Source: Microbacterium elymi
GTDB taxonomy: Bacteria; Actinomycetota; Actinomycetes; Actinomycetales; Microbacteriaceae
Length of the DNA: 64,000 nucleotides
Direction of reading: 5' to 3'
Assembly (NCBI RefSeq): GCF_021582895.2
Contig: NZ_CP091139.2
Coordinates: 2,542,001-2,606,000 of the forward strand
The notes under the pieces are model-generated. The model did not search any database. It had not been told where the DNA came from and saw only the letters and a list, made by a program, of their open reading frames with translations. The position numbers and the translations under genes are program-made. Shown here one piece after another: positions 39,765 to 49,705 of this stretch; the stretch's first letter is position 1; each line of letters opens with the position of its first letter.

Positions 39765-40597
39765 ATGAGCCGCATGCTCCCTCCCCTCGCGATCCTCGGC
39801 GCCGGTTCGATGGGCGGCGCGATCCTGCACGGTCTGGTCGAGTCCGAGCGCGCCTCATCGATCACCGTCACCAACCGCACGGCCGCCAAGGCGGCCACCC
39901 TGCGCACCCTGCCGGGGTGCGCAGCGTCGCGCTCGAGGACGAGCCGGCCGGCAACACGGATGCCGCGGCCGCCGCGGACGTCGTGCTGGTCGGCGTCAAG
40001 CCGGCCATGGTCCCGGACCTGCTGCGCGAGATCGCCCCGGTGCTGCGGCCCGGCACGATCGTGGTCAGCATCGCGGCCGGGGTCACGATCGGCACGTTCA
40101 CCGGGATCCTCGGCGACGACGTCCCGGTCATCCGGTCGATGCCGAACACCCCGTCGCTGGTGCGCCAGGGGGTGACCGGGCTGGCCGCCGGCCCCGGGGT
40201 GAGCACCGAGGACATCGCCGTGGTCAGCGAGCTCTTCTCCACGGTCGGCACGGTCATCCAGGTCGACGAGGAGCAGATCGACGCGCTGTCCACCATCTCC
40301 GGCTCGGGACCGGCCTACGTGTTCCTGCTGATCGAACAGCTCACCGCCGCTGCCGTCGGCAAGGGGTTCGACCTCGCGCAGGCACGGCTCATGGCCGAGC
40401 AGACGTTCATCGGCGCGGCTGCGCTGCTGGCGGCATCCGATGTGGACCCGGCCGAGCTCCGCCGGCGCGTGACCAGCCCCAAGGGCACCACCGAGCGCGC
40501 GATCGCCGTGCTGCAGGACGCGCACCTGGACGCCGTGTTCGCCACGGCGACGGATGCCGCGCTGGCGCGCGCGAAGGAGCTGGCCGCCGGCGGCTGA
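39765..40597 (+). CDS. proC: pyrroline-5-carboxylate reductase, one frame break
   Basis: Last step of proline synthesis. NAD(P) motif LAILGAGSMGGAILHGLVE near the start; VLVGVKPAMVPDLLREI; VSIAAGVTIGTFTGIL; SMPNTPSLVRQGVTG; and the active-site block STISGSGPAYVFLLIEQL. The frame changes near 39917: CCGGGGTGC has four G where five restore TLPGVRSVALEDEPAGN. ATG 39765 and ATG 39774 are both possible; TAGGATGAGC could serve as ribosome binding site for the second. Ends ARAKELAAGG, two bases from the convergent ktrA-like stop. Confidence 0.9.
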
Positions 40598-40598
40598 G

Positions 40599-41270
40599 CT
40601 ATCGCTCCAGCGAGGCGAAGCGCTCGATGTCGGAGTTGGTCCCGGACACGATGATCAGGTCGTGGTTGGTGACGACGGTGTCGGCCTCGGCGTAGCGGAA
40701 CGGCCGGCCGGGGCTCTTCACGCCGACCACGGTGACGTTGAACTTCGTGCGCACCCCGGACTGGTTCAGGCCGATGCCGCGGATGAACTTGGGCGGGTAC
40801 ATCTTGGCGAGCACGAAGTCGTCGTCGAAGCGGATGAAATCCAGCATCCGCCCGCTGACCAGGTGCGCGACGCGCTCGCCGGCCTCGCGCTCCGGGTAGA
40901 CGACGTGGTTCGCCCCGACCCGGGCGAGGATCTTGCCGTGCGAGTGCGACACCGCCTTGGCCCAGATCTGCGGGATCTTCAGGTCGACGAGGTTCGCGGT
41001 GATCAGCACCGACGACTCGATCGACGAGCCGGTCGCCACGACCGCGACCTGGAAGTCCTGGGCGCCGATCTGCGTGAGCGCGTCGATGTTGCGGGCGTCG
41101 GCCTGCACCGCGTGCGTGACCCGCTCGGACCACTTCTGCACGAGCTCGAGGTTCGCGTCGATCGCCAGGACGTCGCGGTCCAGCCGGTCCAGCTCGCCGG
41201 CGCATGCCGCGCCGAACCGTCCCAGCCCGATCACCAGGACGGGCGCGTCGCCTCGGATCTGCTCAACCAA
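40599..41270 (-). CDS. KtrA/TrkA-type K+ uptake regulatory subunit
   Basis: Intact, 223 residues: one RCK_N (LVIGLGRFGAACAGELDRL, with the GxGxxG-like NAD/ATP loop; VVATGSSIESSVLITANLVD) plus one RCK_C domain (VTVVGVKSPGRPFRYAEADT). One copy of each domain is the KtrA layout rather than the duplicated E. coli TrkA. The TTG start lies inside the stop of the membrane subunit, so the two are translated together. It gates the transporter in response to nucleotide and c-di-AMP in relatives. Confidence 0.9.
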   Translation of the reverse strand: MVEQIRGDAPVLVIGLGRFGAACAGELDRLDRDVLAIDANLELVQKWSERVTHAVQADARNIDALTQIGAQDFQVAVVATGSSIESSVLITANLVDLKIPQIWAKAVSHSHGKILARVGANHVVYPEREAGERVAHLVSGRMLDFIRFDDDFVLAKMYPPKFIRGIGLNQSGVRTKFNVTVVGVKSPGRPFRYAEADTVVTNHDLIIVSGTNSDIERFASLER

Positions 41271-42726
41271 CGATCGGCCTTTCCACCGGCAGCGCGTACA
41301 GCTGCGAACGGGATGTCGCGGCGACCGCCGCCGCGAGAGTCACTGTACCAACGCGGCCCATCAGCATCGTGGCCGCCATCACGTACTTGGCCAGGTCGGG
41401 CATGCCCTCGGTCAGCCCGGACGACAGGCCGACGGTGGCGAACGCCGAGATCACATCGAACAGCACATCGACCACCGGCGCCTGGGTGATCTGGGCGATC
41501 GTGACGGTCGAGACCGAGACCAGGGTGGCCCCCCACGCCACGACCGACAGCGCCACCCGCTGCACGTCGCTGGGGATGCGGCGGCCGAACGCCTGCACGC
41601 TGGGGCGTCCCTTCGCCTCGCTCCACACGGCCAGGGCGAGCACGGCCAGCGTGGTCACCTTGATGCCGCCGGCGGTGGACGCCGAGCCGCCGCCCACGAA
41701 CATCAGCATCGATCCGACGATCAGCGACGAGCCGTGCAGGCTGCCGATGTCGATCGTGGAGAACCCGCCGGATCGGGTCATCGCCGACAGGAAGAACGAT
41801 TGATACAGCGTGTCCCACGCGTCGCGGTCGCCGAACGTCTTCGGATTGTCGAACTCGAGCGCCAGGAACACGGCGGCGCCGATCACGAACAGCAGCACCG
41901 TGGTGATGATCGTCAGCTTCGCGTGCAGTGACCACTGTCGCACGTGCCAGCGCTGGCGGGCCAGCGTGTAGATGACGGGGAAGCCGATCGAGCCGAGGAA
42001 CACCCCGGCCATCATCACGGTGAGGAAGAAGTAGTCGTGCTGGAACGGCTCCAGCCCCCCGGGGTTGGGGGCGAAGCCGGTGTTCGTGAACGACATCGCC
42101 GCGTAGTACGGCGCCTCCCACAGCGCCCGCAGCGGGTCGACGCCGCCGATCACCAGCGACGGGTACATCAACACGGCGAGCCCGGCCTCGATGATCAGGG
42201 TGGACACCGCGATCGTGGCCAGCAGCGGACCGACTTCGCCCAGCCGCACCGTCTGCCCCTCGTTCACGGGGCCGCCGTGGGCGCGCAGCGGGTTGGTGTC
42301 GCTCGCGGCCATGAGCTTGGCCCGCAGGCCCAGCCGCTTCGAGATCACCAGCCCCAGGATCGAGGCCAGGGTCAGCACGCCCAGGGCGCCGACATTGACG
42401 CCGATGTAGATGATGACCCGTCCGAACGCCGACCAGTGCGTGGCCATGTCGACCGTGGACAGCCCGGTCACGCAGACTGTCGAGATCGCCGTGAACACCG
42501 CGTCCACGAACGGAGTGCGGACCCCGTCCGCGGCGGCGGCCGGCAGCGACAGGAGCGCGGTGAACAGCGCGATCAGGATGATGTACACCCCCACGGCGAA
42601 CCGGGCGGGGGATGCGGTGGTGAACTCGCGGAACCAGTCCCAGGCCGCCGGCGGCCAGGTGCGCAGCGCGTGCGCCAGCGCGGACGGTCGCGCGGCGTCA
42701 TCGGGACGTGGCATCACCCGTGTCAT
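41263..42726 (-). CDS. TrkH/KtrB-type K+ uptake membrane subunit
   Basis: Intact, 487 residues. Four pore-loop repeats with selectivity-filter glycines: ISTVCVTGLSTVDMATHW, YYAAMSFTNTGFAPNPGGL, FFLSAMTRSGGFSTIDIG and VISAFATVGLSSGLTEGM. SAST-like GGGSASTAGGIKVTTLA is also family-typical. Co-translated with the KtrA-like subunit downstream. Mediates K+ (possibly Na+-coupled) uptake across the membrane for osmotic and pH balance. Start ATG 42726 is 34 bp from the divergent arsR start. Confidence 0.92.
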   Translation of the reverse strand: MTRVMPRPDDAARPSALAHALRTWPPAAWDWFREFTTASPARFAVGVYIILIALFTALLSLPAAAADGVRTPFVDAVFTAISTVCVTGLSTVDMATHWSAFGRVIIYIGVNVGALGVLTLASILGLVISKRLGLRAKLMAASDTNPLRAHGGPVNEGQTVRLGEVGPLLATIAVSTLIIEAGLAVLMYPSLVIGGVDPLRALWEAPYYAAMSFTNTGFAPNPGGLEPFQHDYFFLTVMMAGVFLGSIGFPVIYTLARQRWHVRQWSLHAKLTIITTVLLFVIGAAVFLALEFDNPKTFGDRDAWDTLYQSFFLSAMTRSGGFSTIDIGSLHGSSLIVGSMLMFVGGGSASTAGGIKVTTLAVLALAVWSEAKGRPSVQAFGRRIPSDVQRVALSVVAWGATLVSVSTVTIAQITQAPVVDVLFDVISAFATVGLSSGLTEGMPDLAKYVMAATMLMGRVGTVTLAAAVAATSRSQLYALPVERPIVG

Positions 42727-42760
42727 GGTACTCAGCCGGGCACCCGGCTAACCTAAGGAC

Positions 42761-43153
42761 ATGGCGGACATCTTCGACGTGATCGCGGACGGCACCCGTC
42801 GCGAGATCCTGCGACTGCTTCTGGATCGGTCCACCGCCGGATCGGACGGCACCAGCGTGTCGCAGATCGTGTCCGAACTCGGGGTCAGCCAGCCGACCGT
42901 CTCCAAGCACCTGAAGGTGCTGCGCGAGGCCGGACTGGTCGCCGTGCGCGAGGAGGGCCAGCACCGGTTCTATCGGCTCGAAGCCGCTCCGCTGGACGAG
43001 GTGGACGAGTGGATCCTGCCGTTCCTGGACGAGCCGGCGCCGATCGTGGCCCTGCCCGAGCCGGCCGTCCATGCCGCCGAGGTCGTCGGCCGGACCGCGG
43101 CATCCGCCAAGCACGTTCTGGAGACGGCGCTGAAGAAGTTCCCCGGTCGCTGA
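42761..43153 (+). CDS. ArsR-family transcriptional regulator
   Basis: Intact, 130 residues. Starts MADIFDVIADGTRREILRLL, the SdpR/ArsR subgroup opening; helix-turn-helix VSQIVSELGVSQPTVSKHLK; wing EEGQHRFYRLEA. No cluster of Cys residues for metal sensing is visible, so it probably responds to another signal or acts constitutively. Divergent from the K+ uptake genes with a 34-bp gap and followed within about 27 bp by the glycosyltransferase gene. Confidence 0.9.
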   Translation: MADIFDVIADGTRREILRLLLDRSTAGSDGTSVSQIVSELGVSQPTVSKHLKVLREAGLVAVREEGQHRFYRLEAAPLDEVDEWILPFLDEPAPIVALPEPAVHAAEVVGRTAASAKHVLETALKKFPGR

Positions 43154-43179
43154 GCCGCGCCGTGCCGCTGGACCCTGTT

Positions 43180-44342
43180 GTGAACGAGCCCGCCGTGCTG
43201 CTGCTGTGCGACTATTCGCTGCGCTACCTCGGCGGCGCCCAGACGGCGTTCGTGCGGCAGGCGCGCAGCCTCGCCGCGCAGGGCTGGTCGGTGGTGGTGG
43301 TCGCCCCGGACGCCGACGTTCTGTCCGGGGTCGAGAACATCACCGCGGTGGCCCCGGTCGTGCGGTGGACGATGCCGGGTCTGGGGCTGCCGATCCTGGG
43401 CCCGCCCGAGCAGCTTGCGGGTGCGGGTGGAGGAGCTGATCGTGCAGCACGGGGTGCGGGGGATCGTCGTGCACTCCGAGTTCACCCTCGCCGCCGTGGC
43501 CCTCGCGGCCGGCGCTGCCCGCGGCATCCCGGTCCTGCACACCGTGCACACCTTCTTCTGGCGCTCCTCGCGCCTGCTCGGCCCGCTCGCGCCCGGCGTG
43601 CGCTGGTTCCACCGCCGGCTGACGCACCTGCCTTCCACGCCGCGCAGCACCGGCAGCACCGCGATCAACAACGCGCTGCGCGGCATGACGCTGCGGGTCG
43701 CGGTGCGTGCCGACGTCGTGCTGTCGCCCTCGGAGCACCAGGCCGAGGCGCTGCGCCGGGCGGGGGCGCGCTCGGCCCGCGCCTTCTCGAACGTGTCCGA
43801 GCCGCTCGAGCCGTCCGCCCCGCCGCCGGACGAGCCGCTCACCCTCGTGTGGGCCGCCCGGTTCGCGCCGGAGAAGCGGCTGGATGTCGCCCTGGACGCC
43901 GTCCGGATCGCCGGCGAGACGCTCGGTCCGGGGCGGGTGCTGCTGCACGTGGCCGGGGGAGCGCACCGCCCGCAAGCCGATGTCGTCTTCCACGGACGGG
44001 TGCCCGGCGACGAGGTCGCGCGGCTGGTCGCGGGCGCCCACGCCGTGCTGATCACCTCGCTCGGGTTCGACAACCAGCCGATGATCGCGCTGGAGGCGTT
44101 CACCCGCGGACGCCCGGTGGTGGTCACCGACCCGGTGCTGCGCGACGAGTTCGGCGCCGCGGCGCTCGGCACCGACACACCGGATGCCGCGGGCCTGGCG
44201 GCCGTGCTGGTGCGCGCCGTCCGCGACCGTGACCTGCTGCGCGCGGCGGGTCAGGCGGCGCTCACCTACGCGCAGGAACGGCAGCCGGATCGGCATGCGG
44301 CGGCGCTTGCGGATGATCGACGAGGCGGCGCGGACGGCGTGA
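43180..44342 (+). CDS. GT4-family glycosyltransferase, two frame breaks
   Basis: GT-B fold glycosyltransferase of about 385 residues. N-terminal AVLLLCDYSLRYLGGAQTAF (glycine-rich acceptor loop) and VVVVAPDADVLSG; C-terminal LVWAARFAPEKRLDVALDAV and FDNQPMIALEAFTRGRPVVV carry the nucleotide-sugar binding region with the E-x7-E type motif. Frame changes at 43413-43418 (GCTTGC; EQLRVRVEELIVQHGVRG) and 44305-44310 (GCTTGC; AAALRMIDEAARTA then TGA at 44340-44342). Start GTG 43180 or GTG 43162; no ribosome binding site decides. Probably builds a glycolipid or cell-wall glycan. Confidence 0.82.
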
Positions 44343-44421
44343 GGACGCGGCGGCAGCCCGCGAACCGCGTGCCGTGCCATCCCGGCGGAGTACACAGCAT
44401 CCGCCTCAGGAGTCCCATGGG

Positions 44422-44465
44422 TTTACACAACTCGCTCTGACACCATAGAGTGTGCTCAGCACTCT
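44422..44465 (+). promoter_or_regulatory. candidate promoter and hairpin upstream of the BldC-like gene
   Basis: In the 156-bp gap before the BldC-like gene, TTTACA (44422-44427) followed after 16 bases by CATAGA (44444-44449) could be a -35/-10 pair. AGAGTG (44447-44452) and CACTCT (44460-44465) form a perfect inverted repeat around TGCTCAG that overlaps the -10 element, suggesting an operator or an RNA hairpin. Confidence 0.35.
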
Positions 44466-44498
44466 GGGGGACGACCGAGCTGGGGAAAGGTAGAGGAC

Positions 44499-44690
44499 AT
44501 GGCCGAGTTGCCTGATGTGCGATTTCTGACGGTCGCCGAGGTCGCCGAACTGATGCGCGTCTCGAAGATGACCGTGTACCGACTGGTGCATGCGGGGGAC
44601 CTGCCGGCGGTACGCTTCGGCCGCAGCTATCGGGTGCCGGAATCGGCCGTCGTCGAGGCCATGCATCGTCCCATCGCGGATGTCGGCTAA
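44499..44690 (+). CDS. BldC-like / excisionase-type helix-turn-helix protein
   Basis: Intact, 63 residues. RFLTVAEVAELMRVSKMTVY gives the MerR-like winged helix, and LVHAGDLPAVRFGRSYRVPE is the wing with the usual FGRSYRV. Such proteins are conserved in actinobacteria (BldC, AT binding on direct repeats) and act as small developmental or housekeeping regulators. Followed 83 bp later by the bS22-like gene, as in many Microbacteriaceae. Start ATG 44499 preceded by GGGGAAAGGTAGAGG. Confidence 0.88.
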   Translation: MAELPDVRFLTVAEVAELMRVSKMTVYRLVHAGDLPAVRFGRSYRVPESAVVEAMHRPIADVG

Positions 44691-44773
44691 ACTGACCTGA
44701 GGCATTTTTCCAACTGCCCGTTTCCGGACGCGGATCTCCTGCGTCCAGACCCCTTGACTGAGCGAGGTTTTCC

Positions 44774-44872
44774 GTGGGTTCTGTCATCAAGAAGCGCCGC
44801 AAGCGCATGGCGAAGAAGAAGCATCGCAAGCTGCTTCGCAAGACTCGCCACCAGCGCCGCAACAAGAAGTAG
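44774..44872 (+). CDS. bS22-like small ribosomal protein (AURKAIP1/COX24 domain), 32 residues
   Basis: Too short for most gene callers. GTG 44774 reads VGSVIKKRRKRMAKKKHRKL and then LRKTRHQRRNKK, TAG at 44870-44872. Half of the residues are Lys or Arg. This is the actinobacterial 30S-associated protein known as bS22 in mycobacteria, sited near the decoding centre. The sequence GCAAGC here lies in real AAG codons, showing that not every such hexamer is an error. A strong hairpin follows. Confidence 0.9.
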   Translation: MGSVIKKRRKRMAKKKHRKLLRKTRHQRRNKK

Positions 44873-44886
44873 CGGCACCGACACCG

Positions 44887-44911
44887 AGCGCCTGTCCACT
44901 GGACGGGCGCT
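44887..44911 (+). terminator. stem-loop after bS22-like gene
   Basis: AGCGCCTGTCC-ACT-GGACGGGCGCT: an 11-bp stem with one G-T wobble and a 3-base loop, starting 15 bases after the stop codon, followed by TCGTGT rather than a T run. Fits an intrinsic-type terminator or an mRNA-stabilising hairpin. Confidence 0.6.
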
Positions 44912-44936
44912 TCGTGTACCCCGGAGGACAAGACAG

Positions 44937-45231
44937 ATGAAGTCCATCACCGTGCGGCAAGCTGCGCGAGAGCGCCGGCGTGCCCCTGGTCGACGTGCGC
45001 GAGCCCGACGAGTACGCGGCCGGCCACGTGCCGGGCGCGATGAACCTGCCGATGTCGACGCTGGGCGATCACCTGGACGCACTGCCCGACGAGCCGTTCC
45101 ACGTGATCTGCCAGGTCGGCGGGCGTTCGGCGCGCGTCGCGCAGGCGCTGGAGGCGCGCGGATACGACGTGACCAACGTCGACGGCGGCACCGGCGAGTG
45201 GATCGCCGGCGGGTTCGAGATCGAGCGCTGA
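44937..45231 (+). CDS. rhodanese-like domain protein, one frame break
   Basis: Single-domain rhodanese of about 97 residues. VPLVDVREPDEYAAGHVPGA and HVICQVGGRSARVAQALEAR hold the active-site loop with the persulfide Cys (CQVGGRS); ends VDGGTGEWIAGGFEIER. GGAGGA at 44922-44927 lies ten bases before ATG 44937. The frame changes at 44957-44962 (GCAAGC): corrected KSITVRQLRESAGVPLVDV. Moves sulfane sulfur in metabolism or stress; partners unknown. Confidence 0.85.
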
Positions 45232-45278
45232 CGTCGCGATCGGGCAGCTCGCATCCCGCCCCACTTCAGGATGAGATC

Positions 45279-45616
45279 GTGACCACGCTGACCCTGATCG
45301 CCAAGCCCGACTGCCACCTGTGCGATGTCGCCCACGGCGTAGTCGAGCAGGTGCTCGCCGAGCTGCCGGAGCGCGTCGCCGACCGTGTCGAGGTGGTCGA
45401 GGAGTCCATCGCCGACGACGCCGCGCTGTATGCGCAGTGGTGGGAGAAGATCCCCGTGGTGCTCATCGACGGACAGCTGCATGCGCACTGGCGGGTCGCG
45501 CCCGACCGGCTGCACTCTGCTCTCTTGGATGCTGCTCTCTGGATGCTGCTCTCTCGGATGCTGCCGGCACTGCGGGCGCGGATGCGGGTGGCGACGTCGA
45601 GGGGCTCGCCTCGTGA
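45279..45616 (+). CDS. glutaredoxin-like (DUF836) thiol protein, one frame break in a repeat
   Basis: GTG 45279 reads VTTLTLIAKPDCHLCDVAHG: a thioredoxin fold with redox-type CxxC (CHLC). QWWEKIPVVLIDGQLHAHWR has the cis-Pro in KIPVV. The reading continues to RLHSALLDAA, then enters a short tandem repeat of GGATGCTGCTCTCT (45532-45576) in which one copy is a base shorter; restoring it gives ...LDAALSDAAGTAGADAGGD and ends VEGLAS with TGA 45614-45616. That stop overlaps the GTG of the next gene, which supports the corrected frame. Confidence 0.75.
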
Positions 45617-45909
45617 CGCTGCGTCACGTCGTCGCCTGGAAGCTGGCGGCGACGGATGCCGCGGCCCGCGCCGCGCAGGCGGCCGAGATCGCCGACCGGC
45701 TCACCGCGCTGGTCGGGGTGGTGCCCACGATCGGGTCGCTGTCGGCCGGCGCCAACGTGGTCGACGGCAACTGGGACGTCGCCCTGGTCGCAGACTTCGC
45801 CGATGCCGCCGCGCTCAAGGCCTACGCCGTGCACCCCGAGCACCAGAAGGTCGTCGCGTACGTGCGCAACGTCATCGCCGACCGGGTCGCCGTCGACTTC
45901 GAGCTCTGA
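45613..45909 (+). CDS. Dabb (stress-responsive A/B barrel) domain protein
   Basis: Intact, 98 residues, GTG start inside the previous stop (GTGA). MTLRHVVAWKLAATDAAARA, then IGSLSAGANVVDGNWDVALV, and the closing block HPEHQKVVAYVRNVIADRVA with DFEL are the Dabb family signature (dimeric alpha-beta barrel). Biochemical role unknown; plant relatives catalyse olivetolic acid cyclisation, bacterial ones are mostly uncharacterised. Confidence 0.88.
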   Translation: MTLRHVVAWKLAATDAAARAAQAAEIADRLTALVGVVPTIGSLSAGANVVDGNWDVALVADFADAAALKAYAVHPEHQKVVAYVRNVIADRVAVDFEL

Positions 45910-45971
45910 CGCGTCGAGCTCTGAGGCATCGGGTTCCGGCGCGCAGGGAATCCGACCTTGCGCGGCTGCGG

Positions 45972-46154
45972 CTAGCCGCCGATCTCGACGATGGCGGCGC
46001 CGGCTGCGTTGGTCCGCACCGACTCGATGCCGTTCAGCGCGCTCGACTTGGAGTTGTAGCCCTGGCTGGTGGCGATCACCTGGCCGTTCGACGCCTTCAG
46101 ATTGAAGCGCCAGTCGCCGCCCTTGTCGGTCCACAGTTCGAACTTGCCGGCCAC
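45972..46154 (-). CDS. DUF1508 (YegP-like) protein
   Basis: Intact, 60 residues. AGKFELWTDKGGDWRFNLKA, SNGQVIATSQGYNSKSSALN and GIESVRTNAAGAAIVEIGG match the DUF1508 repeat (one copy here, two in E. coli YegP). The family is small, beta-rich and of unknown role. It lies on its own between the Dabb gene and aspS, both convergent or tail-to-head, so it probably has its own promoter. Confidence 0.9.
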   Translation of the reverse strand: MAGKFELWTDKGGDWRFNLKASNGQVIATSQGYNSKSSALNGIESVRTNAAGAAIVEIGG

Positions 46155-46243
46155 GATGGCCTCCTTCGGCTCACGCGGGCCGATCCCGCGGTTGAGATCA
46201 CGGTAGCGGTCTCGGGCCGCGGGCGATAGAGGCGATCGGCCGC

Positions 46244-47581
<1,338 letters not shown>

Positions 47582-47634
47582 GAGGGACCAGTCTACGGGG
47601 GATGCCGCAGGGCCGCCGCGGGCCCGCCGCCCCG

Positions 47635-47985
47635 TCACCCGTGGCGCTGGGCGATGTTCAGCACGCCGCCCGGTGCCCGGACGAAGAAGCGCCGCACGCC
47701 CCACGGCTCGGTCACGAGCGGGTGCACGATGTCGCACCCGGCCGCGCGCATCCGGGCGTAGCTCGCATCGACGTCGTCCACCTTGATTGTGGCGATCGGA
47801 TCCTCCGGTGCCGTCGCATCGCGGGTGAGCACCTGCAGAGCGGCCCCGGTCTCAGGGTCGATGAAGCGCGTCACCCAGTCCAGCCCCATCGGCTGTTCGG
47901 TCATGCCGAGTGTGTGGACGTAGAACCTGCGGGCCTCGTCGAGGTCGTCCACCTGCAGGTCGGCCATGATCTCGGTGACGGTCAT
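47635..47985 (-). CDS. VOC-family (glyoxalase/bleomycin-resistance-like) protein
   Basis: Intact, 116 residues. Two beta-alpha-beta-beta-beta modules: MADLQVDDLDEARRFYVHTL and ATIKVDDVDASYARMRAAGC; the tail PWGVRRFFVRAPGGVLNIAQ is the common VOC ending. Metal ligands are not obvious, so it may be a binding protein rather than an enzyme. Its 5' region carries six copies of an 8-bp repeat beginning 12 bp before the ATG, which may vary its expression. Confidence 0.85.
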   Translation of the reverse strand: MTVTEIMADLQVDDLDEARRFYVHTLGMTEQPMGLDWVTRFIDPETGAALQVLTRDATAPEDPIATIKVDDVDASYARMRAAGCDIVHPLVTEPWGVRRFFVRAPGGVLNIAQRHG

Positions 47986-47997
47986 GATTCCTCCGTG

Positions 47998-48045
47998 TCG
48001 TTGTGCCGTTGTGTCGTTGTGTCGTTGTGTCGTTGTGTCGTTGCG
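47998..48045. repeat. octanucleotide tandem repeat (TCGTTGTG)6
   Basis: Six adjacent units: TCGTTGTG, CCGTTGTG, TCGTTGTG three times, TCGTTGCG. It lies between the VOC gene start and its presumed promoter. Eight bases are not a multiple of three, but the array is outside the coding region, so slippage would change promoter or leader spacing rather than frame. Confidence 0.9.
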
Positions 48046-48252
48046 CTCTCGGGCGCTCGTGCTTCTCCTCGACGATACGCGCGGCCGCGGCATCCCTCAC
48101 CCGTCGCCGCCGCGCGGCCGCTTCGGGTCCATGACTGGTCAAAAACGGTCGCTATTCGTTCAGGAATTCCGGCCACTTCTGACGAGTCACGATGCTGCGC
48201 GGGTCGTCGGACCTGCTGCCGTGCGTGGAGAGGCCGCGTCTAGGATTGGCCG

Positions 48253-49705
48253 GTGACCTTCGATGACGCAGCGATCCTGGCCGAGCTCGACGATCTGCGC
48301 CGGGCCGACGCCCCCACCCATGGCGGTCGGGTGCTGTCGTATGTGTACGACTCGGGGATGCCGGAGCTGGACGAGCTGGCCGCGCAGGCCTCGCGGCGGA
48401 TGCAGTCGGTGAACGGACTGGACCCCACCACCTTCACGTCGGTCGCGGCGCTCGAGCGCGAGGTCGTCGCGTTCGCCCGCGACATCCTCGGGGGCGATGA
48501 GGGTGTCGTCGGCTCGGTCACGTCCGGCGGCACTGAATCATGCCTGCTCGCGGTGCGGACCGCGCGGGACCTGTGGCGCGCCGCCGGCGGCATCGGCACC
48601 CCGCGCATCGTCGCCCCGGTCACCGCGCACGCCGCGTTCCGCAAAGCCGCGGAGCTGTTCGAGCTGGCCTTCGACCCTGTGCCCGTCTCGCCCGAGACCG
48701 GCACGGTCGAGCCGTCCGCGATCATCGAGCGGCTCGGGCCCGACGTCGCCCTGGTGGTGGTCTCGGCGCCGTCCTACCCGTTCGCCGCGATGGATCCGAT
48801 CGCCCCGGTCGCGGCCGCGTGCGCGGCATCCGGCATCTCGTGCCACGTCGACGCGTGCATCGGCGGGTGGATCCTGCCGTTCTGGCCGGATGCCGCGGCC
48901 CGGCCGGGCTGGGATCTGCGCGTGCCCGGGGTCACGAGCCTGTCGGCCGACCTGCACAAGTACGGCTACGCGCCCAAGGGCGTGAGCGTGCCGCTGCACC
49001 GCGGCCGGGACCGGCACCGCGCCCAGTACTTCGCGACCACCGACTGGCCCGGGTACCCGGTGGTGAACCCGACGCTGCTCGGCTCGAAGTCGGCGGGAGC
49101 GCTGGCGGCGGCCTGGGCGATCATCCGGGCGCTGGGCGTCGAGGGATTCGCCCAGCTGGCCGGGCGGGCGGCCCGGGCGACCGCGGCGCTCCAGGCCGCA
49201 GTCGCCGGGATCGAGGGCTGCGGGTGGTCGGAACCCCGGCCGGCCCGCTGTTCGCGGTGGCGGCCGACGAGTCGGTGCCGCCGGAGCGCCGCGTCGACCC
49301 GCACCACTGGGCCGATCAGGCGCGCGTTGCCGGGTGGGTGCTCGCGAGCAACCCGGACTCGTGCAGGCCGACGGCATCCGTCTTCCGCATACGACGCATC
49401 TGACCGTGACGCCGGTGACCGAGTCGGGGCTGCCCGAGCTGGTGCCGGCGCTCGTCGCCGCCGCGGATGCCGTGCGCGGCATCCCGTCGGTCGATCCCGC
49501 CGGCGTGCTCGCGGCGATGCCGGGAGGCATGCCCGAGCGGCTTGATTCCGACGCGGCGGCCGCGCTGCTGACGGCGATCGGGCTCGGATCCGGGGGAGCC
49601 CTACCCGAGCGCATGGCGCCGTTCATGGCCCTGATCGAGGCGCTGCCGCATCCGGTGACCGAGCGCCTGCTCACCGAGCTGCTCGCCCGCACCATCGCCC
49701 CCTGA
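48253..49705 (+). CDS. PLP-dependent decarboxylase/lyase (group II, sphingosine-phosphate-lyase-like), two frame breaks
   Basis: About 484 residues, GTG start. SVTSGGTESCLLAVRTARDL (PLP phosphate loop), VTAHAAFRKAAELF (stacking His), CHVDACIGGWILPF (Asp to PLP N1) and SLSADLHKYGYAPKGVS (Schiff-base Lys) are clear. Closest in layout to sphingosine-1-phosphate lyase/L-tyrosine decarboxylase-like proteins; the substrate is unknown. One base is lost near 49224 (GAGGGCTGCGG for GAGGGGCTGCGG; GLRVVGTPAGPLFAVAADE) and one near 49344 (GCGAGCAA for GCGGAGCAA; LAEQPGLVQADGIRLPHTT). Ends LLTELLARTIAP, TGA 49703-49705, followed at once by a repeat array. Confidence 0.85.

Noticed and set aside
44774..44872. 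GCAAGC in the bS22-like gene as further errors
   Set aside because: They lie in AAG codons of the known Lys/Arg-rich sequence, and removing a base would destroy a conserved protein.
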